A DNA stretch of 6,224 nt from Betaproteobacteria bacterium (GCA_029858545.1 JAOUFA010000226.1:1-6224), one strand, 5' to 3'; positions 1-6,046 are shown, counted from the stretch's first letter. Translations and numbers: made by a program. Notes: generated by a model not told the origin, from the sequence alone.

Positions 1-271
1 CGAGTTGTGTGACGAACAGCCAGCCGCGGCGCCGCCCGAGAAAGGCGGGCGCGTAGCGGTCCATCAGCGGCGCCCAGAAGAACTTGTACGTATAAGGCTG
101 GCCGACGAGCGAGAACCAGCCGATCGCCACCATATCCACGCCCTCGACCGTGAGCCAGGCCTGCAACGTACCGGCGGTCAGCGCGAGCGGCAGACCGGAG
201 GAAAATCCGAGCAACAGGAGAATCAGGATCTTTCTGTTGCGAAAGACCCCGGCGTAGGCGGATAGCGGCAT
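1..271 (-). CDS. ampG: AmpG-type muropeptide permease (MFS), N-terminal part only
   Basis: AmpG is an inner-membrane major-facilitator permease that imports anhydromuropeptides (GlcNAc-anhydroMurNAc peptides) for cell-wall recycling; in many Gram-negatives it also feeds AmpR-controlled beta-lactamase induction. The first 90 residues are visible and the rest lies beyond the left edge. A short basic N-terminus (about residues 11-14, RNRK) precedes a first membrane segment rich in Leu/Ile/Gly (about residues 15-33). The family stretches GFSSGLPLAL, AGTLQAWLTVEG, WFSLVGQPYTYKFFWAPLMDRY and GRRRGW follow; the last two contain the basic/acidic loop between TM2 and TM3 typical of MFS proteins. The ATG at 269-271 gives an N-terminus that fits E. 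coli AmpG as I recall it. There is no Shine-Dalgarno sequence just upstream, and the A of the ATG is the last paired base of a hairpin that begins at the xthA stop codon. It is probably co-transcribed after xthA. Family assignment is firm; substrate specificity is inferred from the family. Confidence 0.9.
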   Translation of the reverse strand, partial: MPLSAYAGVFRNRKILILLLLGFSSGLPLALTAGTLQAWLTVEGVDMVAIGWFSLVGQPYTYKFFWAPLMDRYAPAFLGRRRGWLFVTQL

Positions 272-299
272 GAGCCGGCGGATTGTACCCGCCGGCTCA
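271..299 (-). promoter_or_regulatory. Perfect 11-bp hairpin spanning xthA stop and ampG start
   Basis: In the leftward mRNA the arms read TGAGCCGGCGG and CCGCCGGCTCA, a perfect 11-bp inverted repeat around a 7-nt loop (GTACAAT). The first three bases of the 5' arm are the xthA TGA stop, and the last base of the 3' arm is the A of the ampG ATG. No U-run follows the 3' arm, so it is a poor fit for an intrinsic terminator. The structure would hide the ampG initiation region unless a ribosome finishing xthA opened it, which suggests translational coupling. The repeat is directly visible; its function is inferred. Confidence 0.6.
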
Positions 300-1070
300 A
301 AGATTCCAGGAGTAGTCGATGATGAGCGGCGCGTGATCGGAAAAACGACTGCGCTTGTAGATCGATGCCTTCGCGGCGGTCTTGGCGAGGCCGGGCGTGG
401 CGATCTGGTAATCGATGCGCCAGCCGACGTTCTTTGCCCAGGACTGGCCGCGATTCGACCACCAGGTGTAGTGCTCGGGCTGGTCGTTCAGGCGCCTGAA
501 TACGTCTACGAAGCCCAACTCGTCGAACACGCGCGTGAGCCAGGCGCGCTCCTCGGGCAGAAAGCCCGAGTTTTTCTGATTCGAGCGCCAGTTCTTGAGA
601 TCGATCTCGCGATGGGCGATGTTCCAGTCACCGCACAACAGCAGCTCGCGCCCGCTCGCCTTCAGGTTCTGAAGATGCGGAAGGAACTCGGCGAGAAACC
701 GAAACTTGGATTCCTGGCGATGCGGTCCCGCCGAGCCCGAGGGCAGATACAGCGAGACCACCGATAGCGCGCCGAAGCGCGCTTCCACGTAGCGTCCCTC
801 GGGGTCGAACTCCCGGCTGCCGAAGCCCGCGATCACCTCATCGGGCGGCCGTCGGCTGTAGAGCGCAACGCCCGAGTAGCCCTTCTTGTGGGCGAGGGAG
901 TAACACGCCTCGAAGCCCCTGGGTGTGTGCACGCCGTGATCCAGGTCCGCCTCCTGCGCCTTCATTTCCTGGAAGCACACCATGTCGGCGCGCTGGCGCG
1001 CGAGCCATTCGAACACGCCCTTGGTGGTTGCCGAGCGGATACCGTTGACGTTGAGCGTGATGACGCGCAT
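297..1070 (-). CDS. xthA: Exodeoxyribonuclease III / AP endonuclease (XthA/ExoA family)
   Basis: This metal-dependent base-excision-repair nuclease cuts DNA 5' of abasic sites and usually also has 3'-5' exonuclease and 3'-phosphodiesterase activity. The 257-residue protein has the full endonuclease/exonuclease/phosphatase fold in order. LNVNGIRS contains N7. CFQEMKAQ contains the metal ligand E35. YSGVALYSR is at about 65-73 and SLYLPSG at 106-112, with Y108 matching the conserved active-site Tyr. GDWNIAH holds D148 and N150, and W-x-DY-Q lies near the C-terminal third. SDHAP near the end holds the catalytic D245-H246 pair. Length is close to the usual 255-270 residues and no key residue is missing. 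The ATG start puts the N-terminus directly at the first beta strand (MRVITLNVNG). A weak CAGG lies about 10 nt upstream. It follows pyrE after 51 nt and precedes ampG by 25 nt on the same strand, consistent with an operon. I cannot tell from sequence whether exonuclease or AP-endonuclease activity dominates, so xth or exoA would be equally acceptable names. Confidence 0.95.
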   Translation of the reverse strand: MRVITLNVNGIRSATTKGVFEWLARQRADMVCFQEMKAQEADLDHGVHTPRGFEACYSLAHKKGYSGVALYSRRPPDEVIAGFGSREFDPEGRYVEARFGALSVVSLYLPSGSAGPHRQESKFRFLAEFLPHLQNLKASGRELLLCGDWNIAHREIDLKNWRSNQKNSGFLPEERAWLTRVFDELGFVDVFRRLNDQPEHYTWWSNRGQSWAKNVGWRIDYQIATPGLAKTAAKASIYKRSRFSDHAPLIIDYSWNL

Positions 1071-1100
1071 GGGGTCGGGACCTGCCAGAAATACGCGGAA

Positions 1101-1118
1101 AGCGCGCCGGCGCGCGCT
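1101..1118 (-). other. GC-rich hairpin in the pyrE-xthA gap
   Basis: In the leftward transcript AGCGCGC and GCGCGCT form a perfect 7-bp stem around a 4-nt loop, starting 3 nt after the pyrE stop codon. Only three U residues follow (GCGCGCUUUCC, counting the last stem base), so it is at best a weak or partial terminator, or a 3'-end stabiliser that lowers xthA and ampG expression relative to pyrE. Alternating GC sequence is common in this genome and chance is a real possibility. Confidence 0.3.
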
Positions 1119-1121
1119 GGA

Positions 1122-1811
1122 TCAGGCCGACGGCCTGCTCGATGCCCCGCCGTGCGCCGCAGACCACTGCGCCGGCGCGTGCAGGAACTTCTCGACCTCG
1201 GCGATCTGCGCCGAGCCGAGATAGTTGTCCTTCTTCACCACGGCGAGCACGTCCCACCAGGTGGCGAGTGCGTGCAGGCGCACGCCCAGGTCGCCGAGCG
1301 TCTTTTTCGCCTCGGGGAAGATATCGTAATAGAAATTGACATACACATGCTCGACCACCGCCCCGGCGTCGCGCAGCGCCTTGCAGAAATTGATCTTCGA
1401 GCCGCCGTCGGTGGTGAGATCCTCGACCAGCAACGTCCTCGCGCCTTCGCGGACATCGCCCTCGATTTGCGCGTTGCGCCCGAAGCCCTTGGGCTTCTTG
1501 CGCACGTACTGCATCGGCAGGCCGAGACGCTCGGCGATCCACGCGGCGTAGGGAATCCCCGCGGTTTCGCCGCCCGCAATGACGTCGAACTGCTCGTAAC
1601 CCGCGTCGCGCGCAAGCGTGGCGACGGCGAAGTCGATCAACTGCCCGCGTACCCGCGGATAGAAGATCAGCTTGCGGCAATCGATGTACACGGGGCTCGC
1701 CCAGCCCGAAGTAAAGATGAACGGCTTATCTTCGGAGAAGAGCACCGACTTCACTTCGAGCAGCATCCTGGCGGTGGTTTCGGCGATGAAGGTCTTGTCG
1801 GAGGCGTGCAT
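1122..1811 (-). CDS. pyrE: Orotate phosphoribosyltransferase
   Basis: PyrE is the cytosolic enzyme that joins orotate to PRPP to give orotidine 5'-monophosphate and pyrophosphate, the fifth step of de novo UMP synthesis. The 229-residue protein is the longer form seen in alpha- and betaproteobacteria, not the E. coli-like form of about 213 residues. It shows TSGWASPVYIDCRKLI (about 34-49, substrate-binding region), AGGETAGIPYA (79-89), the flexible catalytic loop YVRKKPKGFGRNAQ (102-115), the PRPP-binding signature TLLVEDLTTDGGSK (126-139) and the clade-typical segment ATWWDVL followed by FLHAPAQWSAAHGG near the C-terminus. The start is the ATG at 1809-1811 (MHASDKT). The reading frame stays open far upstream, but that part is low-complexity antisense to the neighbouring gene and matches nothing in the family. 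No Shine-Dalgarno sequence is visible. It is the first gene of the leftward group pyrE-xthA-ampG and is divergent from the DUF4124 gene. Confidence 0.95.
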   Translation of the reverse strand: MHASDKTFIAETTARMLLEVKSVLFSEDKPFIFTSGWASPVYIDCRKLIFYPRVRGQLIDFAVATLARDAGYEQFDVIAGGETAGIPYAAWIAERLGLPMQYVRKKPKGFGRNAQIEGDVREGARTLLVEDLTTDGGSKINFCKALRDAGAVVEHVYVNFYYDIFPEAKKTLGDLGVRLHALATWWDVLAVVKKDNYLGSAQIAEVEKFLHAPAQWSAAHGGASSRPSA

Positions 1812-1840
1812 GGGAGCAAGTGAATATTCGCGATCCGCCG

Positions 1841-1846
1841 ATTCTA
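1841..1846 (-). promoter_or_regulatory. Candidate -10 box upstream of pyrE
   Basis: The minus strand reads TAGAAT (five of six bases of the sigma-70 consensus), 29 nt before the pyrE start codon. At a 17-bp spacing the upstream hexamer is TGCCGA, which is a poor -35, so the call rests on the -10 match and its position in the divergent intergenic region. Confidence 0.35.
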
Positions 1847-1891
1847 TGCCATCCGTGACCGGGTCGGCAGCGGCGCCGTGCGACCCGCGGG

Positions 1892-1897
1892 TAGAAT
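1892..1897 (+). promoter_or_regulatory. Candidate -10 box upstream of the DUF4124 gene
   Basis: TAGAAT lies 67 nt before the ATG in otherwise GC-rich sequence. The hexamer at 17-bp spacing (AGCGGC) does not resemble a -35 element. It is the same hexamer as the pyrE-side candidate on the opposite strand. Start-site data would be needed to confirm either. Confidence 0.3.
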
Positions 1898-1951
1898 GCG
1901 CCTTCGGATGCACGAAACCGTGGACTCCGGGGTCTTGCATCGCACCGTCAT

Positions 1952-1956
1952 GGAGG
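1952..1956 (+). promoter_or_regulatory. Shine-Dalgarno sequence of the DUF4124 gene
   Basis: GGAGG sits 8 nt before the ATG at 1965. This favours that start over the in-frame ATG at 1950, which directly precedes the motif and has no good site of its own. The chosen start also places a signal peptide at the N-terminus. Confidence 0.75.
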
Positions 1957-1964
1957 TGGCAACA

Positions 1965-2600
1965 ATGAATGCGAATTCGACGATCCGGCGGTCGACCATC
2001 GTCGCGGGGGTAGTGGTCGCGGCGCTGTGCGCAACGAGCGCCTGGGCGCAAAGCTACCGTTGCAAGGGAAAGGATGGCAAGACGTACTACGGCCAGATTC
2101 CCCCGCCGCAGTGCGCCGGCCAAACCATGGAGATGCTCAATTCCCAGGGCCTGCTCATCAAGCGCGTCGAGCCCCCGGCACCGAAACCGAAACTGGACGA
2201 GGCCGCCATGAAGGCAGCCGCCGAGAAGAGCAAGGCGGACGAACTGGCTGCCAAGGAGGAAAAGCGCCGCGACAACGCGCTGCTCGACACCTATGCCAAT
2301 GAGAAGGAAATCGAACTGGCTCGCAGCCGCGCGCTCGAGGAAATCAATCGCGGAAGGAAGGAAATCGAACACCGCATCGCGGCGGCAAAGAAGCGCCAGG
2401 CGAAGTCCAAGGCGGAACTGGAGTTCTACAAGGGAGGCGACAAACCACCGGCCGCGCTCGAGGCAGCGGCCCATTCCGCGGCGGCGGACATCGCGGCGCA
2501 GGAAAACCTGCTCGCGCACAAACTGAAGGAAGGCGAAGAAATCAGCGCGCGCTATGACGAGGACAAACGGCGCTACCGTCAACTCACCGGCGGCAAATAG
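1965..2600 (+). CDS. Secreted DUF4124-like protein with long charged helical tail
   Basis: This is a predicted periplasmic protein of 211 residues with unknown function. Residues 1-28 form a clear signal peptide: R8-R9, a hydrophobic core of about 12-23 (IVAGVVVAALCA), and a probable cleavage after A26-W27-A28. C22 lies in the core, but Leu before it does not fit a lipobox, so a lipoprotein is unlikely. The mature protein starts with a small module (about 30-70: YRCKGKDGKTYYGQIPPPQC) resembling DUF4124, whose members carry a Y-x-x-x-D/G-x-x-G-x-x-x-Y/F pattern near the mature N-terminus. C33 and C50 are the only cysteines after cleavage and could form a disulphide. Residues of about 75-205 are very rich in Ala, Glu, Lys and Arg and nearly free of Pro and Gly, suggesting a long helix or coiled coil. 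The start is fixed by a GGAGG and the signal peptide. The gene is divergent from pyrE and converges on gatB with a 24-nt gap. Presence of the gene is well supported, the family is probable, and the function is not known. Confidence 0.85.
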   Translation: MNANSTIRRSTIVAGVVVAALCATSAWAQSYRCKGKDGKTYYGQIPPPQCAGQTMEMLNSQGLLIKRVEPPAPKPKLDEAAMKAAAEKSKADELAAKEEKRRDNALLDTYANEKEIELARSRALEEINRGRKEIEHRIAAAKKRQAKSKAELEFYKGGDKPPAALEAAAHSAAADIAAQENLLAHKLKEGEEISARYDEDKRRYRQLTGGK

Positions 2601-2624
2601 GCGAGCGGGCGTTCGCGGGGAGCC

Positions 2625-4064
2625 TCAACCCGAAAGCTTGCGGCGCAGGATCTCGTTCACCTGCGCCGGGTTGGCCTTGCCTTGGCTTGCCTTCATCACC
2701 TGGCCGACGAGAGAATTGAAGGCCTTTTCCTTGCCGGCGCGGTAGTCCTCGACCTGCCTCGCGTTGGCGGCGAGGACTTCGTCGACCAGCTTCTCGATGG
2801 CGCCGGAGTCGCTGATCTGCCTCAGACCGCGCTTTTCGATGACTTCATCGGCGCTGCCTTCCCCCGACCAGATTGCAGTGAGCACTTCCCCGCTGGCGGT
2901 CTTGTTCGAGATCGTTCCATCCGCGACGCGTTCGGCCAGGTCCCGCAACTGGGCGGGCGACACCCGGCTCTGGGAGAAATCGAGACCCTCCTCGTTCAAC
3001 CGTGCGCTGAGCGGCCCGGCGATCCAGTTCGCCAATTCAACCGGTGTCGCCTTCTTGACACCGGCAAAACTCGCATCCGCGAATTCTGCGGCCTGCCGGC
3101 TCGAGGTGAGCAGGGTCGCCTGATACGGCGACAGTCCAAGCCGGATGAATGACGCACGCTTGTCCCCGGGCAGCGGGGGCATCGACGATTTGATGCGCTC
3201 GATATCGCGCTCGGCGATCACCAGCGGCAGCAGATCCGGATCGGGAAAATACCGGTAGTCGTGCGCGTCCTCCTTGGAGCGCATCGAGCGTGTCTCGTCG
3301 CGATCGGGATCGTAGAGACGCGTCTGTTGCTCGATGCGTCCTCCGTCCTCGATGATCGCGATCTGGCGCCGGACTTCGTAATCGATCGCGCGCTCGATGA
3401 ACCGAAAGGAGTTGAGGTTCTTGACTTCGCAGCGCGTCCCCAGCGGCTCGCCGGGTCTGCGTACCGAGACGTTCGCATCACAGCGGAACGACCCCTCCTG
3501 CATATTGCCGTCGCAAATTTCGATCCAGCGTACGAGTCCGAGCAGCGCCTTCGCATAGGCGACCGCCTCGGCGGCGCTGCGCATGTCGGGTTCGGAGACG
3601 ATCTCGAGCAACGGTGTCCCGGCGCGGTTGAGGTCGATGCCCGTCATGCCGTGAAAGTCCTCGTGCAGGGACTTCCCCGCGTCTTCCTCGAGATGCGCGC
3701 GCGTGAGGCGCACCACCTTCTCCGTCTCGCCAATGGCGATCGAAATCGCGCCGCCGGTGACGATCGGCGCCTCGAACTGGCTGATCTGGTAACCCTTGGG
3801 CAGGTCGGGGTAGAAATAGTTCTTGCGCGCGAACACCGAGCGCCGGCTGATGACCGCCTCGCCGCCGACCGCGAGCCCGAATCGGATCGCAAGCTCCACC
3901 GCGTGCGCGTTCAGCACTGGCAGCACTCCCGGGAGTGCCACATCGAAGGCGCACGCCTGGGTATTCGGCGGTGCGCCGAAGATGGTCGATGCGCCCGAGA
4001 AGATCTTGCTCTTCGTCAGCAGCTGCGCGTGGGTTTCGATGCCGACCACGATCTCCCAGCTCAC
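2625..4064 (-). CDS. gatB: Asp-tRNA(Asn)/Glu-tRNA(Gln) amidotransferase subunit B
   Basis: GatB binds the misacylated tRNA and carries the kinase/transamidase site, where the Asp or Glu side chain is activated with ATP and then amidated with ammonia channelled from GatA. The 479-residue protein matches the usual length of about 475-485. Visible markers are WEIVVGIETHAQL, with the metal-site E10 and H12, then ALPGVLPVLN, RKNYFYPDLPKGYQISQF and HLEEDAGKS. These are followed by the GatB signature IDLNRAGTPLLEIVSEPD, EGSFRCDANVSVR, KNLNSFRF and HDYRYFPDPDLLPL. The C-terminal helical and YqeY-like tail ends in VGQVMKASQGKANPAQVNEILRRKL, which contacts the tRNA. No key element is missing. Translation starts at GTG (4062-4064), which overlaps the gatA stop by 4 nt (GTGA). 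A strong AAGGAGG inside the end of gatA serves it. It is the last gene of gatC-gatA-gatB, and its 3' end faces the DUF4124 gene. Confidence 0.97.
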   Translation of the reverse strand: MSWEIVVGIETHAQLLTKSKIFSGASTIFGAPPNTQACAFDVALPGVLPVLNAHAVELAIRFGLAVGGEAVISRRSVFARKNYFYPDLPKGYQISQFEAPIVTGGAISIAIGETEKVVRLTRAHLEEDAGKSLHEDFHGMTGIDLNRAGTPLLEIVSEPDMRSAAEAVAYAKALLGLVRWIEICDGNMQEGSFRCDANVSVRRPGEPLGTRCEVKNLNSFRFIERAIDYEVRRQIAIIEDGGRIEQQTRLYDPDRDETRSMRSKEDAHDYRYFPDPDLLPLVIAERDIERIKSSMPPLPGDKRASFIRLGLSPYQATLLTSSRQAAEFADASFAGVKKATPVELANWIAGPLSARLNEEGLDFSQSRVSPAQLRDLAERVADGTISNKTASGEVLTAIWSGEGSADEVIEKRGLRQISDSGAIEKLVDEVLAANARQVEDYRAGKEKAFNSLVGQVMKASQGKANPAQVNEILRRKLSG

Positions 4065-5521
4065 AGCGGCGCCTCCTTCGGCACCCTCAGGTGCCAGTCG
4101 GTCGCCTGCTGATAACGGTGCGCGAGGCCAAGCAGCCTCGCCTCGGAGAAATAGTCACCCATCAGTTGCAGGCCAACCGGCAGGCCCTTGTCGTCGAATC
4201 CGCAGGGAATCGACATCGCCGGCAGCCCGGCGAGCGGGGCCGGAATGGTGAAAATGTCGTTCAAGTACATCTGCAGCGGATCGTCGATCTTCGCGCCGAG
4301 CGCAAACGCGGTGCCCGGCGTGGTGGGCCCCATGATCACGTCGCAATGCTTGTAGGCTTCGGCGAAGTCCCCGGCGATGAGGCGACGCAGCTTCTGCGCC
4401 TGGAGGTAGTAGGCGTCGTAGTAGCCGTGCGAGAGCACATAGGTACCGATCAGAATGCGTCGCTTCACCTCGGCGCCAAAACCCTCGGCGCGGGAGCGAC
4501 TGTACAGGTCGGCCAGGTCCTCGGCATCCCTGGCGCGATGTCCGTAGCGCACGCCGTCGAAACGCGAAAGGTTGGATGAGGCTTCGGCCGGCGCGAGCAC
4601 GTAGTACACCGGCACGGCCAGTCTGCTGTTCGGCAATCCGACTTCGACGGTTTTGGCGCCCTGCGCCTCGTACCAGCGCACCGCGTCCTCGACCGCACGG
4701 CGAACGCCGGGCTCGATGCCGTCGGCGGCGTACTCCTTTGGCAGTCCGATGCGCAATCCCTTGAGGGATACGCCGAGATCGCGTCCATAGTCTTCCGCGG
4801 CGCGCTCGAGGCTGGTCGAGTCGCGCACATCGAACCCGGCCATGACGTTCATCATGAGGGCCAGATCCTCGGCACTCTTGGCCATCGGCCCCCCCTGATC
4901 GAGCGACGAGGCGAAGGCGATCATGCCGTATCGGGAGACGACGCCATAGGTGGGTTTCAGTCCGCAAATGCCGGTGAGGGCCGCCGGCTGACGGATCGAG
5001 CCGCCGGTATCGGTCCCGGTGGCCGCCGGAGTCAGTCTTGCCGCGACCGCGACGGCCGAACCTCCCGAAGAGCCTCCCGGTACCAGACGCTTGTCCCAGG
5101 GATTCTTCACCGGACCGAAAAAGGACGTCTCGTTGGACGAACCCATCGCGAATTCGTCCATGTTGCATTTGCCGAGCAGGACAATGCCCGCAGCGGCGAA
5201 TCGCTCGACGACGTGTGCGTCATACGGGCTCACGTAGTCCGCGAGCATCTTCGAGCCGCAGGTGGTGCGCAGGTCCCGCGTGCAGAAGATGTCCTTGTGG
5301 GCGAGGGGAATTCCGGTAAGCGGTTGCGCCTCGCCCCGCGCGCGGCGCGCGTCGGCCTGGCGCGCCGCGAGGAGCGCACGCTCCGGGTCGATCGTGACAA
5401 ATGCATTGAGTTCGCCGTTGAGCGAGGCAATGCGTGCCAGGAATGCCCCCGTCAGTTCGAGGCTAGAAATCCTGCCGGCGGACAGCGCGGCGGAAAGTTC
5501 GGAAAGTGTCGCGTTCAGCAC
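4061..5521 (-). CDS. gatA: Asp-tRNA(Asn)/Glu-tRNA(Gln) amidotransferase subunit A
   Basis: GatA is the glutaminase subunit of GatCAB. It hydrolyses glutamine and passes ammonia to GatB. The 486-residue protein is a complete amidase-signature enzyme with the Ser-cisSer-Lys triad: K76 in PLAHKDIF, S151 in GGSSGGSA and the nucleophile S175 in DTGGSIRQPA. The positions are offset by exactly three from K79/S154/S178 of the S. aureus enzyme. GKCNMDEFAMGSSNE (117-131), CGLKPTYGVVSRYG and DQGGPMAKS also match the family. The start used here is GTG at 5519-5521, the only ATG/GTG/TTG between the in-frame gatC stop and the conserved N-terminal helix (LSELSAALSAG). It has no nearby Shine-Dalgarno site: the closest good one, GGAGGT at 5553-5558, is 31 nt upstream, so the exact start is less certain than the gene. 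Its stop overlaps the gatB start by 4 nt. Confidence 0.96.
   Translation of the reverse strand: MLNATLSELSAALSAGRISSLELTGAFLARIASLNGELNAFVTIDPERALLAARQADARRARGEAQPLTGIPLAHKDIFCTRDLRTTCGSKMLADYVSPYDAHVVERFAAAGIVLLGKCNMDEFAMGSSNETSFFGPVKNPWDKRLVPGGSSGGSAVAVAARLTPAATGTDTGGSIRQPAALTGICGLKPTYGVVSRYGMIAFASSLDQGGPMAKSAEDLALMMNVMAGFDVRDSTSLERAAEDYGRDLGVSLKGLRIGLPKEYAADGIEPGVRRAVEDAVRWYEAQGAKTVEVGLPNSRLAVPVYYVLAPAEASSNLSRFDGVRYGHRARDAEDLADLYSRSRAEGFGAEVKRRILIGTYVLSHGYYDAYYLQAQKLRRLIAGDFAEAYKHCDVIMGPTTPGTAFALGAKIDDPLQMYLNDIFTIPAPLAGLPAMSIPCGFDDKGLPVGLQLMGDYFSEARLLGLAHRYQQATDWHLRVPKEAPL
4072..4078 (-). promoter_or_regulatory. Shine-Dalgarno sequence of gatB inside gatA
   Basis: The minus strand reads AAGGAGG, 7 nt before the gatB GTG start. 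It encodes part of the Lys-Glu-Ala near the GatA C-terminus. It is the strongest ribosome-binding site in the window and supports the GTG start and direct re-initiation after gatA. Confidence 0.8.
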
Positions 5522-5584
5522 TGGGTTAATGGCCGACAGCGGGACCGCCCGGACCTCCGCCAGGCGCCGGCCCCGCTTGTCCGG

Positions 5585-5884
5585 CTACTCGATGACCTTC
5601 GGCACCAGGTAAAGCCCATCCTCGGTCGCCGGGGCAACGGACTGAAAGAGGGCATGCTGGTCGGCCTCGGAAACGACATCCGGACGTAACCGCTGCACGA
5701 CGGTCATCTTCGCGTCGAGCGGGTAGGACATCGGTTCGATGCCGCGGGTGTCCACCGCCTGCATCTGGTCGACGAGATCCAGCACCCGGTTGAGCCGGTC
5801 CAGGACCGCGGCGGCCTCCTCGGGGCGGAGGTCGATGCGCGCAAGGCGCGCGACGCGGGCAATTTGGTCGTGGGAAAGGGACAT
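5585..5884 (-). CDS. gatC: Asp-tRNA(Asn)/Glu-tRNA(Gln) amidotransferase subunit C
   Basis: GatC is the small subunit that wraps around the GatA-GatB interface and stabilises the complex; it has no catalytic site. The 99-residue protein has the expected length and pattern: an N-terminal helix MSLSHDQIARVARLARIDL, then E-E-A-A-A-V-L-D-R-L-N-R-V-L-D-L-V-D-Q-M, the turn DTRGIEPMSYP (about 46-56), the R-L-R-P-D-V-V segment and the conserved end TEDGLYLVPKVIE. The ATG at 5882-5884 is chosen because the family begins at this helix. The frame is open for another 102 codons upstream, but that would run through the divergent promoter region and into mreB. No Shine-Dalgarno site is visible. It is first in gatC-gatA-gatB and divergent from mreB. 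The gap to gatA is 63 nt, in the same frame and free of other stop codons. Confidence 0.96.
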   Translation of the reverse strand: MSLSHDQIARVARLARIDLRPEEAAAVLDRLNRVLDLVDQMQAVDTRGIEPMSYPLDAKMTVVQRLRPDVVSEADQHALFQSVAPATEDGLYLVPKVIE

Positions 5885-5924
5885 TGCAGTGAGGAAAAAC
5901 GTCTCAGAATAGGCCCGCCGAGGC

Positions 5925-5953
5925 TTATCCGACCGGCGACGATAGCGTATTAT
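5925..5953 (+). promoter_or_regulatory. Candidate sigma-70 promoter for mreB
   Basis: TTATCC (5925-5930, three of six -35 bases) is followed after exactly 17 bp by TATTAT (5948-5953, five of six -10 bases). Transcription would start near 5960 and give a leader of about 85 nt. The -10 box overlaps the leftward gatC promoter candidate. A second, weaker -10-like TATTCT lies at 6000-6005 without a good -35. Confidence 0.5.
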
Positions 5954-5978
5954 ACCGGCCACAACAGGGAGAGGTCGG
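5949..5978 (-). promoter_or_regulatory. Candidate sigma-70 promoter for gatCAB
   Basis: The minus strand has a perfect TATAAT (5949-5954) preceded after 18 bp by CCGACC (5973-5978), which matches the consensus -35 at its central G, A and C. Transcription would start near 5942, about 58 nt before the gatC ATG. It is the best -10 match noticed in the intergenic regions and sits in the only AT-rich patch of this one. Confidence 0.55.
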
Positions 5979-6046
5979 TCAGACAAAGAGATCGGCCCGT
6001 ATTCTTTTCTTCGGCTCATGGCCCAACCGCTTTCAGACTGACACCC

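Noticed and set aside
271..299. Intrinsic terminator between xthA and ampG
   Set aside because: The stem is strong but no U-run follows, and the 3' arm leads straight into the ampG coding sequence.
888..1823. 311-codon open frame on the plus strand opposite xthA and pyrE
   Set aside because: It lies fully antisense to two well-recognised genes, has low-complexity Arg/Ala/Gly/Leu-rich composition and no recognisable motif. Such frames are expected in GC-rich DNA.
1812..2582. Long upstream extension of the pyrE reading frame
   Set aside because: The extra residues are antisense to the DUF4124 gene and match no orotate phosphoribosyltransferase N-terminus; the family start fits the ATG at 1809-1811.
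3261..4112. 283-codon open frame on the plus strand opposite gatB
   Set aside because: It is the antisense shadow of gatB codons with biased composition and no family features.
4155..5168. 337-codon open frame on the minus strand inside gatA
   Set aside because: It is an out-of-frame reading of gatA, very Arg-rich; gatA itself is intact in the other frame with all catalytic residues.
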